A stretch of DNA of 64,000 bases from Pseudoalteromonas luteoviolacea (GTDB lineage Bacteria; Pseudomonadota; Gammaproteobacteria; Enterobacterales; Alteromonadaceae). Positions 35,510-45,655 of this stretch are shown here, piece after piece. A program made the position numbers and the translations under genes. The notes below the pieces were generated by a model. It made no database searches and was not told where the DNA came from. It was given only the letters and a program-made list of their open reading frames with translations. Positions within the stretch are counted from its first letter, which is position 1; each line of letters opens with the position of its first letter. Where the stretch lies: contig NZ_JAGJEH010000010.1 of NCBI RefSeq assembly GCF_018100925.1, positions 62,001-126,000 on the forward strand, written 5' to 3'.

Positions 35510-36133
35510 TTAGCTCCAGCCGTCATACCTTTTTCTACGCGACAAAAATAATGTCAGGAGTACACCCAGTATCAGCCCTGACAGCGCAATAATGCCGCCA
35601 TAAGATAGTAGGGTATGTTGCTCAGCTTTAATTTGATTTTGACTTTCTTGCGCTTGCTGCGTTAGTTGAGCATTGAGATCTGCGATTGTTTTTTGTAATT
35701 CAGTATTTTGGGCTTCCAGTAAATCGTAGTCATTTTGCAGTTGAGGGACCGACTCTTTTAAGGTGTTAAGCTGTTGCTCAGCTTGGTTTAAAGAGCTACT
35801 CAAATCGCCAACTTGTTGTTTGAGTCCAGCTTCAGCAGTGACAAACTTTGACTCAACCCAACCACTTCTATTTTTATTATCTATTATACGGACAAAGTCG
35901 TTCTCTTGTTCGTTGGTAATTTGCACTGCAGTACCGGCTTCTATGGAGCCTAAAATGCGGTAATTTTTGCCAGGGCCTGAGTGTATAAATAAGTAAAGGT
36001 TATCAACAATAAAGCCATTTGGCGTGTTCTGCTGTGCCGTTTGTTCTTGGGGTGCTGCATCATCGGCTTCCTGTGCACAAAGCGTAAATGGTGCAAAAAC
36101 AAACAAAAGTGGCAGTGCGAGGTGTTTTATCAT
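35510..36133 (-). CDS. TIGR04211/YgiM-like SH3 domain membrane protein
   Basis: A 207-aa protein: signal peptide (cleavage near LCA, residue 20), a bacterial SH3 domain (about 42-98, LFIHSGPGKNYRILGSI and GWVESKFV), a coiled coil (about 105-170) and a C-terminal TM (about 177-197, GGIIALSGLILGVLLTLFL) with a basic tail RRKRYDGW. This is the layout of E. coli YgiM. It may sense or bind the cell wall; function unknown. In E. coli ygiM neighbours ygiF, as here. Confidence 0.9.
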   Translation of the reverse strand: MIKHLALPLLFVFAPFTLCAQEADDAAPQEQTAQQNTPNGFIVDNLYLFIHSGPGKNYRILGSIEAGTAVQITNEQENDFVRIIDNKNRSGWVESKFVTAEAGLKQQVGDLSSSLNQAEQQLNTLKESVPQLQNDYDLLEAQNTELQKTIADLNAQLTQQAQESQNQIKAEQHTLLSYGGIIALSGLILGVLLTLFLSRRKRYDGWS

Positions 36134-36473
36134 TCGCGAGCCCTTATTTTTTTAAGGTTTATATGAATTTATCAAAATAGTATGGCTTTCAAAAGCGCTT
36201 GGCAAGAGCTTAAAGGACAATCACGATTTTTTATTTGTTAGCATTCATTACTACTGATCATTCAGCCCCAAATATCGTATTCTCAGAAGTGGAGGTTTGT
36301 CTTAATCGAATGGGGTCAAATAATGAACCAATTGACAGCTCGATGAAAAGAAAAGGTTGAAGTATGTGATCAAATCAGCGGAGTTTGCGCTTATTGGAGG
36401 TAAAAAGATTGCAAAATTAGGTGTCATTGTATATTTTGAACGTTCTCATTTTATAAAGGTAACCTACCCCCTA
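36134..36473. other. Intergenic region, nothing recognised
   Basis: 340 bases between the divergent ygiM-like and ygiF-like genes. An upstream reading of ygiF to a TTG at 36357 is possible but unsupported. No repeat or hairpin found. Confidence 0.4.
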
Positions 36474-37991
36474 ATGGACACTGAAATAGAACTGAAGTTT
36501 TTGGTTTCAGATAATGAAGTTCCGCTTATTCCAGCATTGATCACACAGTTTGCGAAGCGGGTTAATAATAAGCCGGCAAAAAATCTTGAAAATGCATATT
36601 ACGATACGCCCAACAGAGAGCTAAGAGCGCTTGATATTGGTTTGCGTACGCGATGTGTCAATGACGAGTGTGAGCAAACAATCAAACTTTCGGGAGAAGT
36701 GTTGGGTGGTCTTCATCAGCGTCCAGAATACAACCTTCCGCTCAAAGGTAGAAAGCCAGACATTTTTGCGTTCGACACAGCTATTTGGCCTATGGGAATG
36801 CGTTTGGAGCCTATTGCAGAAAACCTCTTTCCTATTTTTACAACCAATTTTATTCGTCGAACGTGGCTAATTGAAACAGATGCTGGCAGCTTGATAGAAG
36901 TGGTACTCGACAAGGGCGAAGTATCTGCAAGTGGTAAGTCAGAGCCTATTTCTGAACTTGAAATCGAGTTGGTTGAAGGTGAACGTACAGATCTATTTTT
37001 GTTGGCGGAACAGCTTGTTTCACAAATTGGTGTGCGATTAGGCTTTTATTCTAAAGCGGCAAGGGGCTATAGGTTAGCAGATGATATGCCACTGCAACCA
37101 AATAGTGAAATTGGGTTTGTCCCTTTATCTGCCGAAATGAATCAAGAACAGGCATTCATCAAGACAGTTAACTATGCCATTGAACTTGTGCAAAAGCATG
37201 AGCAATGCTACGTCAATGAGTCGAGTTTAAAAACGCTGAAGCGCATTATTGATGGAGTGCGTTTAGTCAGGCATGCGTTTTGGCTTTTTGAGGAGTTTGT
37301 CGCAAGGGAAACCACAGATAATCTCCGTAAGGAATTAAAGTGGCTATTGGGTGAACTTGAGTGGGTTGAGAGTGCTATTTATTTAAAAACATACACCTCA
37401 AAGCGCCACGCATACTATAAACGCATCCACAATGCGCCTGAATTGTCACAAATAATTGATGATTTAAAGAGTGTGCAACCAACAAAAACGGATCTAGAAG
37501 ATTTGTTCCATTGCTCGCGTTACAACAAGTTGTTGCTGTCTCTGACTCGATGGCTGATAGAGAAAAGTTGGCGTCAAAACTGGGATCAAAATGCCATTAA
37601 GGCAGCCCAGAGTAGTGTTCGTGGCATGGCCAAAAAAACATTTGACCAAGAGTGGAAGAAGCTTAGGGGCATGTTTCCTGACAAACAAGCGATGGCGGTC
37701 GAACAATATGTGCAAACAAGACCGAACATTGAAGAAATGTTGCTAAGTGGCAATTGTTTTGGTGCACTTTTTGAAGAAGGGGAGAGGCACAGCTTTAGAG
37801 CTCCTTGGATGGATATTCTTGCGGGTATCTACGAACTAGAAACGCTGCATTATTTAAAGCGTTTGTGTGAGGGCCAAGACGCTCAGTCGTTCTCGGAAAT
37901 TCTTACTTGGCTTCAGCAAAAATCAGATTTTTTGATAAGCGCAATGGAACAAAGCAGACAAGCCTCTATCAATTGCGAACCATATTGGTAG
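36474..37991 (+). CDS. ygiF: CYTH-CHAD inorganic triphosphatase (YgiF type)
   Basis: A 505-aa protein from the ATG at 36474, where MDTEIELKFLV carries the CYTH ExExK metal motif (E4, E6, K8). The CYTH tunnel domain covers about 1-205 with the usual charged strands (YYDTPNREL, LRTRC, QTIKLSG, SELEIELVEG). The CHAD helical domain follows (about 230-480), with repeated His/Arg helices expected to bind polyphosphate. E. coli YgiF hydrolyses inorganic triphosphate. A TTG start at 36357 would add 39 poorly supported residues. Confidence 0.9.
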   Translation: MDTEIELKFLVSDNEVPLIPALITQFAKRVNNKPAKNLENAYYDTPNRELRALDIGLRTRCVNDECEQTIKLSGEVLGGLHQRPEYNLPLKGRKPDIFAFDTAIWPMGMRLEPIAENLFPIFTTNFIRRTWLIETDAGSLIEVVLDKGEVSASGKSEPISELEIELVEGERTDLFLLAEQLVSQIGVRLGFYSKAARGYRLADDMPLQPNSEIGFVPLSAEMNQEQAFIKTVNYAIELVQKHEQCYVNESSLKTLKRIIDGVRLVRHAFWLFEEFVARETTDNLRKELKWLLGELEWVESAIYLKTYTSKRHAYYKRIHNAPELSQIIDDLKSVQPTKTDLEDLFHCSRYNKLLLSLTRWLIEKSWRQNWDQNAIKAAQSSVRGMAKKTFDQEWKKLRGMFPDKQAMAVEQYVQTRPNIEEMLLSGNCFGALFEEGERHSFRAPWMDILAGIYELETLHYLKRLCEGQDAQSFSEILTWLQQKSDFLISAMEQSRQASINCEPYW

Positions 37992-38317
37992 GCCACTAGC
38001 TACATGATAAAGGTAGAGTGTTTACTGGCACTCTACTGTTAAAAATTTTAAATTTACCTGCCAATAAACTCGAAATCGCTTTTGTGTTTTTCTCGTCTGA
38101 TATGGACTCCTTTCTAAAAAAACACCATTTTTCAAACCAATAGATAGTAATTTTAATTTTATCCCTGTGTATAAATACTGACTCAATGGCTGGCTAATTG
38201 ACTTACAGCAAAGTGAATAGCGGTTGTTAAATTGAGATTGTTAGAGATTACGAAATAGTCGCGACAGGTCAAATTTCATCTACTACACTAAAATCAATGC
38301 CACCACATAGGTGACCT
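37992..38317. other. Intergenic region with a weak terminator
   Basis: TAGAGTG (38014-38020), 8-base loop, CACTCTA (38029-38035), then CTGTTAAAAATTTT: a plausible weak terminator for ygiF. Nothing else was recognised before the HDOD gene. Confidence 0.5.
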
Positions 38318-39163
38318 ATGATAGATATTGATGACAAAGTCTTAGCTGACTTGCGGTCTGGTTTCAATTTGCCTGCCAAACCGGAAATATTGCAAAGTTT
38401 ACAAAACGAGCTGAATCAAGATGAACCAGAGTTAAGTCGTGTAGCGGAGATCATTACAGAAGACGTTGCGACTTCTGCTGCTGTATTGAAAGTCATTAAT
38501 TCTCCAGCGTATGGCATGTCGCGAACAATAACAGATATAAAGCAGGCGGTGATGTTTTTAGGCATGAATTGCATAACACAAGTCGTGACAGGGCATCTAC
38601 TCAAGAGTGCATTTGAGCAAGATGATTGCTGTATATCTCTGCAACGCTTTTGGGATAGTGCGTCCGACATATCACAAGTGGCCATGCTCATTGGAAAACA
38701 GACTAAAACACCAGTTCCCATTGAAGACTTGCAGTTGCTAGGACTATTTCACGATGCGGGGATCCCTGCAATGGCCATGCGGTTTCAGGATTACAATGAT
38801 GTTTTGATGCGCGCAACACAGCGGCCGGAACACTCATTGGTTGAATATGAGTCGCAGCAATACCCTACAAATCATACCGTTGTAGGGTATTACTTGGCAA
38901 GTTCATGGCATCTTCCCAAAAGAGTGTGTCAAATTATACTGCGTCATCATGATGCGCACTTCTTTCAGGATAACGACTCTGATCTTGAAAAAAAAATCCT
39001 TGCAACACTGAAACTTGCAGAAAACTTCTCTTTTGAAATTAAACACTTTAGAAGTTGTGCAGATTGGCATGCCTTTAAAGATGACGTGATGTTGGCATTG
39101 GATTTGAGTGACGATGATTACACGGATATGAAAGAGGATGTTGAAGAGTTTTTAATTGGCTGA
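38318..39163 (+). CDS. HDOD domain signalling protein
   Basis: A 281-aa protein with one HDOD domain (about 16-215): LPAKPEILQSLQNELN, VLKVINSPAYGMSRTITDIKQAVMFLGM, and the degenerate HD residues in LLGLFHDAGIPAM and QIILRHHDAH. HDOD proteins are non-catalytic relatives of HD-GYP domains used in signalling; no effector domain is attached. Role unknown. Confidence 0.88.
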   Translation: MIDIDDKVLADLRSGFNLPAKPEILQSLQNELNQDEPELSRVAEIITEDVATSAAVLKVINSPAYGMSRTITDIKQAVMFLGMNCITQVVTGHLLKSAFEQDDCCISLQRFWDSASDISQVAMLIGKQTKTPVPIEDLQLLGLFHDAGIPAMAMRFQDYNDVLMRATQRPEHSLVEYESQQYPTNHTVVGYYLASSWHLPKRVCQIILRHHDAHFFQDNDSDLEKKILATLKLAENFSFEIKHFRSCADWHAFKDDVMLALDLSDDDYTDMKEDVEEFLIG

Positions 39164-39171
39164 GATATATA

Positions 39172-39195
39172 AAAGGCGCTTTGAAAAGCGCCTTT
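39172..39195. terminator. Bidirectional terminator between HDOD gene and metK
   Basis: AAAGGCGCTT (39172-39181), loop TGAA, AAGCGCCTTT (39186-39195); short A/T flanks on both sides. Confidence 0.8.
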
Positions 39196-39216
39196 CTGCT
39201 AACATAATTTAGACTA

Positions 39217-40368
39217 TTAAAGTCCGGCAGCTGCTTTAAGTGCTTCTGCTTTATCTGTTTTTTCCCAAGGGAACTCTTCACGACCAAAGTGACCATATGC
39301 AGCAGTAGGCTGATAAATTGGACGCTCTAGGTCGAGCATAGTGATTAAGCCATATGGACGAAGATCGAAGTGCTCACGAACTAGCTCAATTAGGCGTGTT
39401 TCTTCAAGCTTACCAGTACCAAAAGTATCAATGCTGATAGAAGTAGGCTCAGCTACACCAATAGCATAAGAAACTTGGATTTCACACTTGTCAGCAAGAC
39501 CTGCTGCTACAATGTTCTTAGCAACATAGCGACCAGCATATGCAGCTGAACGGTCTACTTTTGATGGATCTTTACCTGAGAAAGCACCACCACCGTGTCT
39601 TGCCATACCACCGTATGTATCTACGATGATTTTACGACCTGTTAGACCACAGTCACCCATTGGACCACCGATAACAAAACGTCCAGTTGGGTTGATGAAG
39701 AATTTTGTTGCTTCGGTAATTAGTTCTTTAGGTAGCGTAGGCTTAATGATTGTTTCCATTACAGCTTCAACTAGCTCATCTTGTGATACTGAGTCACAGT
39801 GCTGAGTTGAAAGTACAACTGCGTCGATGCCAACTGGCTGACCATTTTCGTATGCAAAAGTTACTTGTGATTTTGCATCTGGACGTAACCACGGCAGCGT
39901 GCCATCTTTACGCACTGCAGCTTGACGCTGTACAAGACGGTGAGAATAAGTGATTGGTGCAGGCATTAAAACGTCAGTTTCATTACATGCATATCCAAAC
40001 ATTAAACCTTGGTCACCAGCGCCTTGATCTTCTGGACGAGAGCGATCTACACCTTGGTTGATGTCTGGAGACTGTTTACCAATGGTGTTCAAAATTGCGC
40101 AAGAGTCAGCATCAAAGCCCATATCAGAATGGGTGTAACCAATTTCACGAACTGTTTTACGTGTTAATTCTTCAATGTCTACCCAAGCGCTTGTGGTTAC
40201 TTCACCACCAACCATGACCATACCAGTTTTAACGTAGGTCTCACACGCTACGCGTGCCTTTGGGTCTTGCTCAAGAATTGCATCTAATACTGCATCTGAA
40301 ATCTGATCCGCAATTTTATCCGGATGGCCTTCAGAAACTGACTCTGAAGTAAATAAGTGTTTCGCCAT
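39217..40368 (-). CDS. metK: S-adenosylmethionine synthase
   Basis: A 383-aa enzyme making SAM from methionine and ATP. TSESVSEGHPDKIADQISDA at the N-terminus, GAGDQGLMFGYA, the P-loop-like GGGAFSGKDPSKVDRSAAY and the C-terminal GHFGREEFPWEKTD are clear. A perfect MetJ-type box lies about 115 bases upstream of the start. Divergent from tkt. Confidence 0.98.
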   Translation of the reverse strand: MAKHLFTSESVSEGHPDKIADQISDAVLDAILEQDPKARVACETYVKTGMVMVGGEVTTSAWVDIEELTRKTVREIGYTHSDMGFDADSCAILNTIGKQSPDINQGVDRSRPEDQGAGDQGLMFGYACNETDVLMPAPITYSHRLVQRQAAVRKDGTLPWLRPDAKSQVTFAYENGQPVGIDAVVLSTQHCDSVSQDELVEAVMETIIKPTLPKELITEATKFFINPTGRFVIGGPMGDCGLTGRKIIVDTYGGMARHGGGAFSGKDPSKVDRSAAYAGRYVAKNIVAAGLADKCEIQVSYAIGVAEPTSISIDTFGTGKLEETRLIELVREHFDLRPYGLITMLDLERPIYQPTAAYGHFGREEFPWEKTDKAEALKAAAGL

Positions 40369-40480
40369 TATTTATACTCACAAAAAAAAGCGCTTCGCGA
40401 ACATGCGTAAAACAGCGCGAGAAAATTTTAGAAGAGATATTCTAACGAAAACAATTTTATATGCATAGTTTTTTTACGCC

Positions 40481-40490
40481 TAGACGTCTA
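40481..40490. promoter_or_regulatory. MetJ operator (met box)
   Basis: TAGACGTCTA at 40481-40490 contains the exact consensus met box AGACGTCT (40482-40489). It lies 114 bases upstream of metK. MetJ with SAM as co-repressor normally needs two or more tandem boxes; the flanking octamers match poorly, so this may be a weak or single-core site. Confidence 0.7.
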
Positions 40491-40631
40491 TTTTTAGATA
40501 CTTGCAATTTACGCATTAAAAACAAAGTGAATTTATAACTTTTCTTGTGATTTTAATTGCAGTGGTAATTTTATTAGGTAAAAATGGGCCTTTAAAAACA
40601 CTCGTGCAAACACTTAAAGGTAGGAGAATCC

Positions 40632-42623
40632 ATGCCATCTCGCAAAGAACTTGCAAACGCAATTCGCGTTCTATCCATGGACGCTGTACAAAAGGCTAAA
40701 TCAGGCCACCCAGGGGCACCAATGGGCATGGCAGACATCGCAGAGGTACTTTGGCGCGATTATTTAAAGCACAACCCAAACAATCCGGAATGGGTAGATA
40801 GAGATAGATTTGTATTATCAAATGGTCACGGCTCAATGTTAATTTATTCGTTATTACATTTGAGTGGCTATGACTTGTCTATTGACGATTTAAAGAACTT
40901 TCGTCAAATGCACTCTAAGACACCAGGTCACCCAGAGTATGGGTATGCGCCTGGTATTGAAACGACTACTGGTCCATTAGGCCAAGGCATAACTAATGCA
41001 GTAGGTATGGCAATTGCAGAGAAGGCATTAGCGGCGCAATTCAACCGCGACGAATATGACATTGTTAATCACTACACTTATGCGTTTTTAGGTGATGGCT
41101 GTCTTATGGAAGGCATCTCTCATGAGGCGTGCTCTTTAGCTGGTACATTAGGGCTGGGCAAGCTAATCGCATTTTGGGATGACAACGGCATTTCAATTGA
41201 CGGTGAAGTGGAAGGCTGGTTTAGCGATGATACACCGCAGCGCTTTGAAGCATACGGCTGGCACGTAATTCCAGCGGTCGACGGTCATGATAGTGAAGCA
41301 ATTAAAGCTGCGATTGAAGCGGCACGTGCAGAGACGGGTAAACCAACATTAATTTGTTGTAAAACTGTGATTGGCTATGGTTCACCAAATAAATCTGGTA
41401 GCCATGATTGTCACGGCGCACCTTTAGGTGATGAAGAGATCAAAGCAGCTCGTGAATTCCTTGGTTGGGAGCATGGCGCTTTTGAGATCCCTGAAGGCGT
41501 TTATGCTAAATGGGATGGTTCGGCACACGGCCAGCAAATCCAAAGCGAATGGTTGGTTAAATTTACTGAATATCAAATGCATTACCCTGAATTGGCAGCC
41601 GAGTTTGAGCGCCGTACAAAGGGTGAATTACCAACAAACTGGACTGAGCAAACTGAAGCTTATATTGCTGAATTACAAGCAAACCCAGCAAACCCAGCAA
41701 CACGTAAAGCGTCACAAAATGCATTAAACGCATTTGGTCCAATTTTACCTGAGTTTATGGGTGGTTCAGCGGACCTTGCAGGTTCAAACTTGACGTTGTG
41801 GGAAGGTTCAAAAGGCCTGACAGCAGATGATGCATCAGGTAACTATATCTTCTACGGCGTGCGTGAATTTGGCATGTCAGCGATTATGAATGGTATTGCT
41901 TTACACAAAGGCTTTATCCCATACGGCGCGACTTTCCTGATGTTCATGGAGTATGCACGTAACGCAGTACGTATGGCCGCGCTAATGAAGCAGCCTAGTA
42001 TTTTCGTTTACACCCATGACTCTATTGGTCTGGGTGAAGATGGTCCTACGCACCAACCTGTAGAACAGCTTGCAAATATGCGCATGACACCAAACCTTGT
42101 TAGCTGGCGTCCATGTGATCAGGTTGAGTCAGCTGTTTCTTGGCAACAAGCAATTGAGCGTAAAGACGGTCCTACGTCTTTGGTTTTCACTCGTCAAGGT
42201 CTAGCACAACAGGCTCGTACAGAAGAGCAAGTAGCGGCGATTAAACGCGGTGGCTACGTGCTTAGCTGTGATTCAAACCCTGATGTGATTTTGATTGCGA
42301 CAGGCTCAGAAGTGCAGCTTGCGGTGGAAGCGGCAGAACAACTTCGTCAGGACGGTAAGAAAGTCAGAGTGGTGTCTATGCCATCTACTGATGTATTCGA
42401 TGCACAATCTGCAGAGTACAAAGCATCTGTTCTACCAGCTTCAGTAACACGCCGTGTGGCAATCGAAGCGGGTATTGAAGACTTCTGGTACAAATATGTT
42501 GGCTTAAATGGTGCGATTGTAGGTATGAGCACATTTGGTGAGTCAGCACCAGCAGGTGAGCTATTTAAACACTTTGGTTTTACAGTTGATAATGTGGTAG
42601 CGAAAGCTAATTCACTATTTTAA
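40632..42623 (+). CDS. tkt: Transketolase
   Basis: A 663-aa thiamine-diphosphate enzyme of the pentose phosphate pathway. GHPGAPMGMADIAEVLW near the N-terminus, the ThDP/Mg motif GDGCLMEG..WDDN, and IFVYTHDSIGLGEDGPTHQPVEQL in the Pyr domain are diagnostic. GGTAGGAG precedes the ATG. A terminator follows. Confidence 0.98.
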   Translation: MPSRKELANAIRVLSMDAVQKAKSGHPGAPMGMADIAEVLWRDYLKHNPNNPEWVDRDRFVLSNGHGSMLIYSLLHLSGYDLSIDDLKNFRQMHSKTPGHPEYGYAPGIETTTGPLGQGITNAVGMAIAEKALAAQFNRDEYDIVNHYTYAFLGDGCLMEGISHEACSLAGTLGLGKLIAFWDDNGISIDGEVEGWFSDDTPQRFEAYGWHVIPAVDGHDSEAIKAAIEAARAETGKPTLICCKTVIGYGSPNKSGSHDCHGAPLGDEEIKAAREFLGWEHGAFEIPEGVYAKWDGSAHGQQIQSEWLVKFTEYQMHYPELAAEFERRTKGELPTNWTEQTEAYIAELQANPANPATRKASQNALNAFGPILPEFMGGSADLAGSNLTLWEGSKGLTADDASGNYIFYGVREFGMSAIMNGIALHKGFIPYGATFLMFMEYARNAVRMAALMKQPSIFVYTHDSIGLGEDGPTHQPVEQLANMRMTPNLVSWRPCDQVESAVSWQQAIERKDGPTSLVFTRQGLAQQARTEEQVAAIKRGGYVLSCDSNPDVILIATGSEVQLAVEAAEQLRQDGKKVRVVSMPSTDVFDAQSAEYKASVLPASVTRRVAIEAGIEDFWYKYVGLNGAIVGMSTFGESAPAGELFKHFGFTVDNVVAKANSLF

Positions 42624-42641
42624 TTGACTGATAACAGTTAT

Positions 42642-42671
42642 AAAAAATCGCCCATAAGGGCGATTTTTTTT
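42642..42671. terminator. Bidirectional terminator between tkt and chemoreceptor gene
   Basis: AAAAAATCGCCC (42642-42653), loop ATAA, GGGCGATTTTTTTT (42658-42671). Confidence 0.92.
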
Positions 42672-42718
42672 GCCTGAAGATAAAGTGACAACAGGCAATT
42701 ATCGTTAAACGTAGAGAA

Positions 42719-44734
42719 TTAAACTCTAAATTGAGACACTGACTGTCTTAGCTCCTCAGCGAGCTTAGCAACTTCAGAGCTTGAAGTTGACGTTTGGTTT
42801 GCGCCCTCTGCAGTTTGTTCTGCAATTGCGACGATAGACTCTAGTCGTTCGCTGATCTCTTGAGAAACTTGCTGCTGCTCATTGGCAGCTGTGGCTATTT
42901 CTTCACTCACGTCATGGGCTCTTGATACTGCATCAGTAATGCAGTTCAATGCTTCATTGGCTATATCACTTTGTGACACACAAGACTCCGCTTGTTGTTG
43001 ACCTTTGGACATCGCCGTTACCGCTTCTTCTGCACCAGCTTGTAATGATTCGATCATCGATTGGATTTCTTGCGTCGACTCTTGTGTTTTACTTGCAAGA
43101 GACCTTACCTCATCAGCAACAACAGCAAAGCCTCGGCCTTGTTCACCTGCGCGAGCTGCTTCTATGGCCGCGTTGAGTGCAAGCAAGTTAGTTTGTTCCG
43201 CAATACCGCGAATAACATCTAGGATACCACCAATGGCAGAGCTATCTTGGTGAAGCTTGTTGATCACAGTAGACACTTCTTCTACTTCGTGTGCTAGCTG
43301 CTCGATGGTGCGTTTGTTGTCATGAGAAATCCCTTTGACGCGCTCAGCTTCTTGATCGGCATTTTTAATTTCTTCAAGAGCCTGATGGGCACTATTGCTC
43401 ACACCATGTGCCGTGCTACTCATTTCTGTAGTCGCAGTTGCCGCCTGTTCAACTTGAGACTGTTGGCTTTTAATAGCTTGGCTTGACTCAGCAGTGATAG
43501 CTGATGTTTGTTCTGAAGCCGCCGCTAATTGAGTCGAGCGAGAAACAATACCTGTAATAAGTTCTTTCAGGCTAGTTATAAGCGTATTACAACTTTGTGC
43601 CAATTCACCAAACTCATCTTTTGCAGACGCATCTAACGAGTGTGTCATGTCGCCTTTTGCAACGATATCTAGTACACGGTTTACTTCGGCCAGAGGCTTG
43701 GTGATTCGACTGACAGTAAAATACGCAATACCGATGGCTAATAAGGTCGCTGCAATCATACCAGTCCATGTAGCGATGTTGGCTGATGACACGTCCTCAG
43801 TTACTTCATTTTGAATTTCAAAGGCCAATTGCTTGGACTGAGCAACCAGCGCACCGAGTTGATCGAGCGCTTTTTTTGTCGCCTGCTCAGCGTTGTTAAG
43901 CTCATTTTGAGTACTAATACGAGCTGTAATTAATTTTTGACGGTTGTTGGCAATACTGTCACTGCCCTGAAGTTGCTCTTTCAACGCGTTGTAGTAGGAA
44001 TCCAAGTCATTGAGCAAGTCTTCATCTAATTGGGCCACAGTACTGCGCATTAAATCTAGGTTGCGGTCAATGTCTTCAAATACATAGCTTTGTTCTTTTT
44101 TAACAATATCTAATGTACTGGATTCATTAATTGTCAGTATATCTGCACTACTCGTAGCCAGAGAGCTAAACGAGTTTTCCAGTTTATTTGCCGCTTGATA
44201 TGCGCGCGCATTTAATGACTCAAAGCCTTCTAAATCAAGAATATCGACAACGACTGTCGCGGCATCATCTGCGGCAATCTCAGCTTCTTCAAGTTGAGCA
44301 ATAAGCTGCTTATTGAGGCTAAGTTCTAGAGATTTATCGGCAAACAAGGCGGTAACCGATTTGGAAAATGACCCAAAGCTTGCAGATACATCTTTGCTAC
44401 TACCATAGAGAGTAGGCTCGTCTCTGACAACTTGATTGAGCGCAGAGTAGCTTTTTTCAAAAGTACTTTGACGAGTATTAAAAGTTGTCTTTAAGTTGTT
44501 TAGGTCACTGCTAGATTGTGTGAAGTAACTCGCCTGAGCGATTTTGCTCATCTGCGTAAACTCGATTTGCAAAGCTGCACTTCGGTCTAACGCTGGCAGT
44601 GATAAGTTGTTGACCAATTGAGTAGAACTATCAATATTTGCGATCCTAAGCAGTGAGTTCACTCCAATTAACAATAAAAGCAGGGTAATTATTATAAAGC
44701 CACCCCAAATACGTTGGCTAACGGTTAAATTCAT
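42719..44734 (-). CDS. Methyl-accepting chemotaxis protein
   Basis: A 671-aa chemoreceptor: TM1 (about 10-30), a large helical periplasmic sensor (about 31-320), TM2 (about 328-346, WTGMIAATLLAIGIAYFTV), a HAMP domain (about 347-400, RITKPLAEVNRVLDIVAKGDMT), and a cytoplasmic coiled coil with the conserved hairpin tip GEQGRGFAVVADEVRSLA. No C-terminal CheR pentapeptide is seen. The ligand cannot be inferred. Single gene. Confidence 0.94.
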   Translation of the reverse strand: MNLTVSQRIWGGFIIITLLLLLIGVNSLLRIANIDSSTQLVNNLSLPALDRSAALQIEFTQMSKIAQASYFTQSSSDLNNLKTTFNTRQSTFEKSYSALNQVVRDEPTLYGSSKDVSASFGSFSKSVTALFADKSLELSLNKQLIAQLEEAEIAADDAATVVVDILDLEGFESLNARAYQAANKLENSFSSLATSSADILTINESSTLDIVKKEQSYVFEDIDRNLDLMRSTVAQLDEDLLNDLDSYYNALKEQLQGSDSIANNRQKLITARISTQNELNNAEQATKKALDQLGALVAQSKQLAFEIQNEVTEDVSSANIATWTGMIAATLLAIGIAYFTVSRITKPLAEVNRVLDIVAKGDMTHSLDASAKDEFGELAQSCNTLITSLKELITGIVSRSTQLAAASEQTSAITAESSQAIKSQQSQVEQAATATTEMSSTAHGVSNSAHQALEEIKNADQEAERVKGISHDNKRTIEQLAHEVEEVSTVINKLHQDSSAIGGILDVIRGIAEQTNLLALNAAIEAARAGEQGRGFAVVADEVRSLASKTQESTQEIQSMIESLQAGAEEAVTAMSKGQQQAESCVSQSDIANEALNCITDAVSRAHDVSEEIATAANEQQQVSQEISERLESIVAIAEQTAEGANQTSTSSSEVAKLAEELRQSVSQFRV

Positions 44735-44849
44735 ACAGACATACCATCAAGTTAAAGCAGTACAACCACTTATCGGATTTATTGCGCATTAGTTAAGTAT
44801 TTTATAGCAGATGTGAATATAAAATTCAGTAAAAACGGATGGTTTTTGA

Positions 44850-45650
44850 CTATTTGCTGTAAATTTGTTCATTTGTGGACAGATTTATCATAGTCATTGG
44901 ACCACCCCATACACATCCTGTATCCAAAGCGACTACATTTCTCACAGATGTTTTCCCTTCGAGCGCTGCCCAGTGACCAAAGATGAAACGTGTGCTGCTT
45001 GTTTTAAATCTTGAGTGATTAAACCAAGGTTGTAAATGTTCAACATCGTTTTGGCTGCCTTTACTATCGAAATCTAGTTGCCAATCTTTAGTTAAAAATC
45101 GCATTCTAGAAAACACATTGACTATAGTGTTGAATTTAGTTTGCGGATTGTCGTGAGTAATTTCTATCGCTGGGCTTTTGCCATACATACCCGACAAAAA
45201 GCCTGCCGCATGTGGGCCTTGGTAACAAGATTGTGCCCACTTTGACAGCGCTAGTGCTTGTTCTATATCCCAAAATGGATGTATTCCAGCATGAGAAATA
45301 AAACTATCAAATTCAGGTAAATAGGTGCAAAGGGGCTGAGACTGTAAAAAACACAGGTAAGCTGGTAATTCGCTACTTGCTAAAAGAGGCTCTAATTTGT
45401 CTTTGGGGTTGGGCGATCTATTGTTTAATACTGTCGACAACAGGTGCAAATCGTGGTTACCAAGCGTTACAGTGACAGAGTTTTGCAAAGAGGTGACGTG
45501 TTGCATACAAGCAAGGGAGTCCGGTCCACGGGCAACCAGATCACCAACCAAATACAAATGATCTTGACTTGGGTTAAAGTCTACGGCTTCAAGTAGTTGT
45601 TTGAAAGGGGTGTAGCACCCCTGTAAATCACCTATAGCGTAACTTGCCAT
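44850..45650 (-). CDS. apaH: Diadenosine tetraphosphatase (symmetrical)
   Basis: A 266-aa PPP-family phosphatase splitting Ap4A into two ADP. Metal motifs: GDLQGCY (D-x-H replaced by D-x-Q-x-C, as in ApaH), GDLVARGPDS, LGNHDLH, and a late SHAGIHPFWD. Last gene of the lptD-surA-pdxA-rsmA-apaG-apaH operon. Confidence 0.95.
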   Translation of the reverse strand: MASYAIGDLQGCYTPFKQLLEAVDFNPSQDHLYLVGDLVARGPDSLACMQHVTSLQNSVTVTLGNHDLHLLSTVLNNRSPNPKDKLEPLLASSELPAYLCFLQSQPLCTYLPEFDSFISHAGIHPFWDIEQALALSKWAQSCYQGPHAAGFLSGMYGKSPAIEITHDNPQTKFNTIVNVFSRMRFLTKDWQLDFDSKGSQNDVEHLQPWFNHSRFKTSSTRFIFGHWAALEGKTSVRNVVALDTGCVWGGPMTMINLSTNEQIYSK

Positions 45651-45655
45651 TGTTA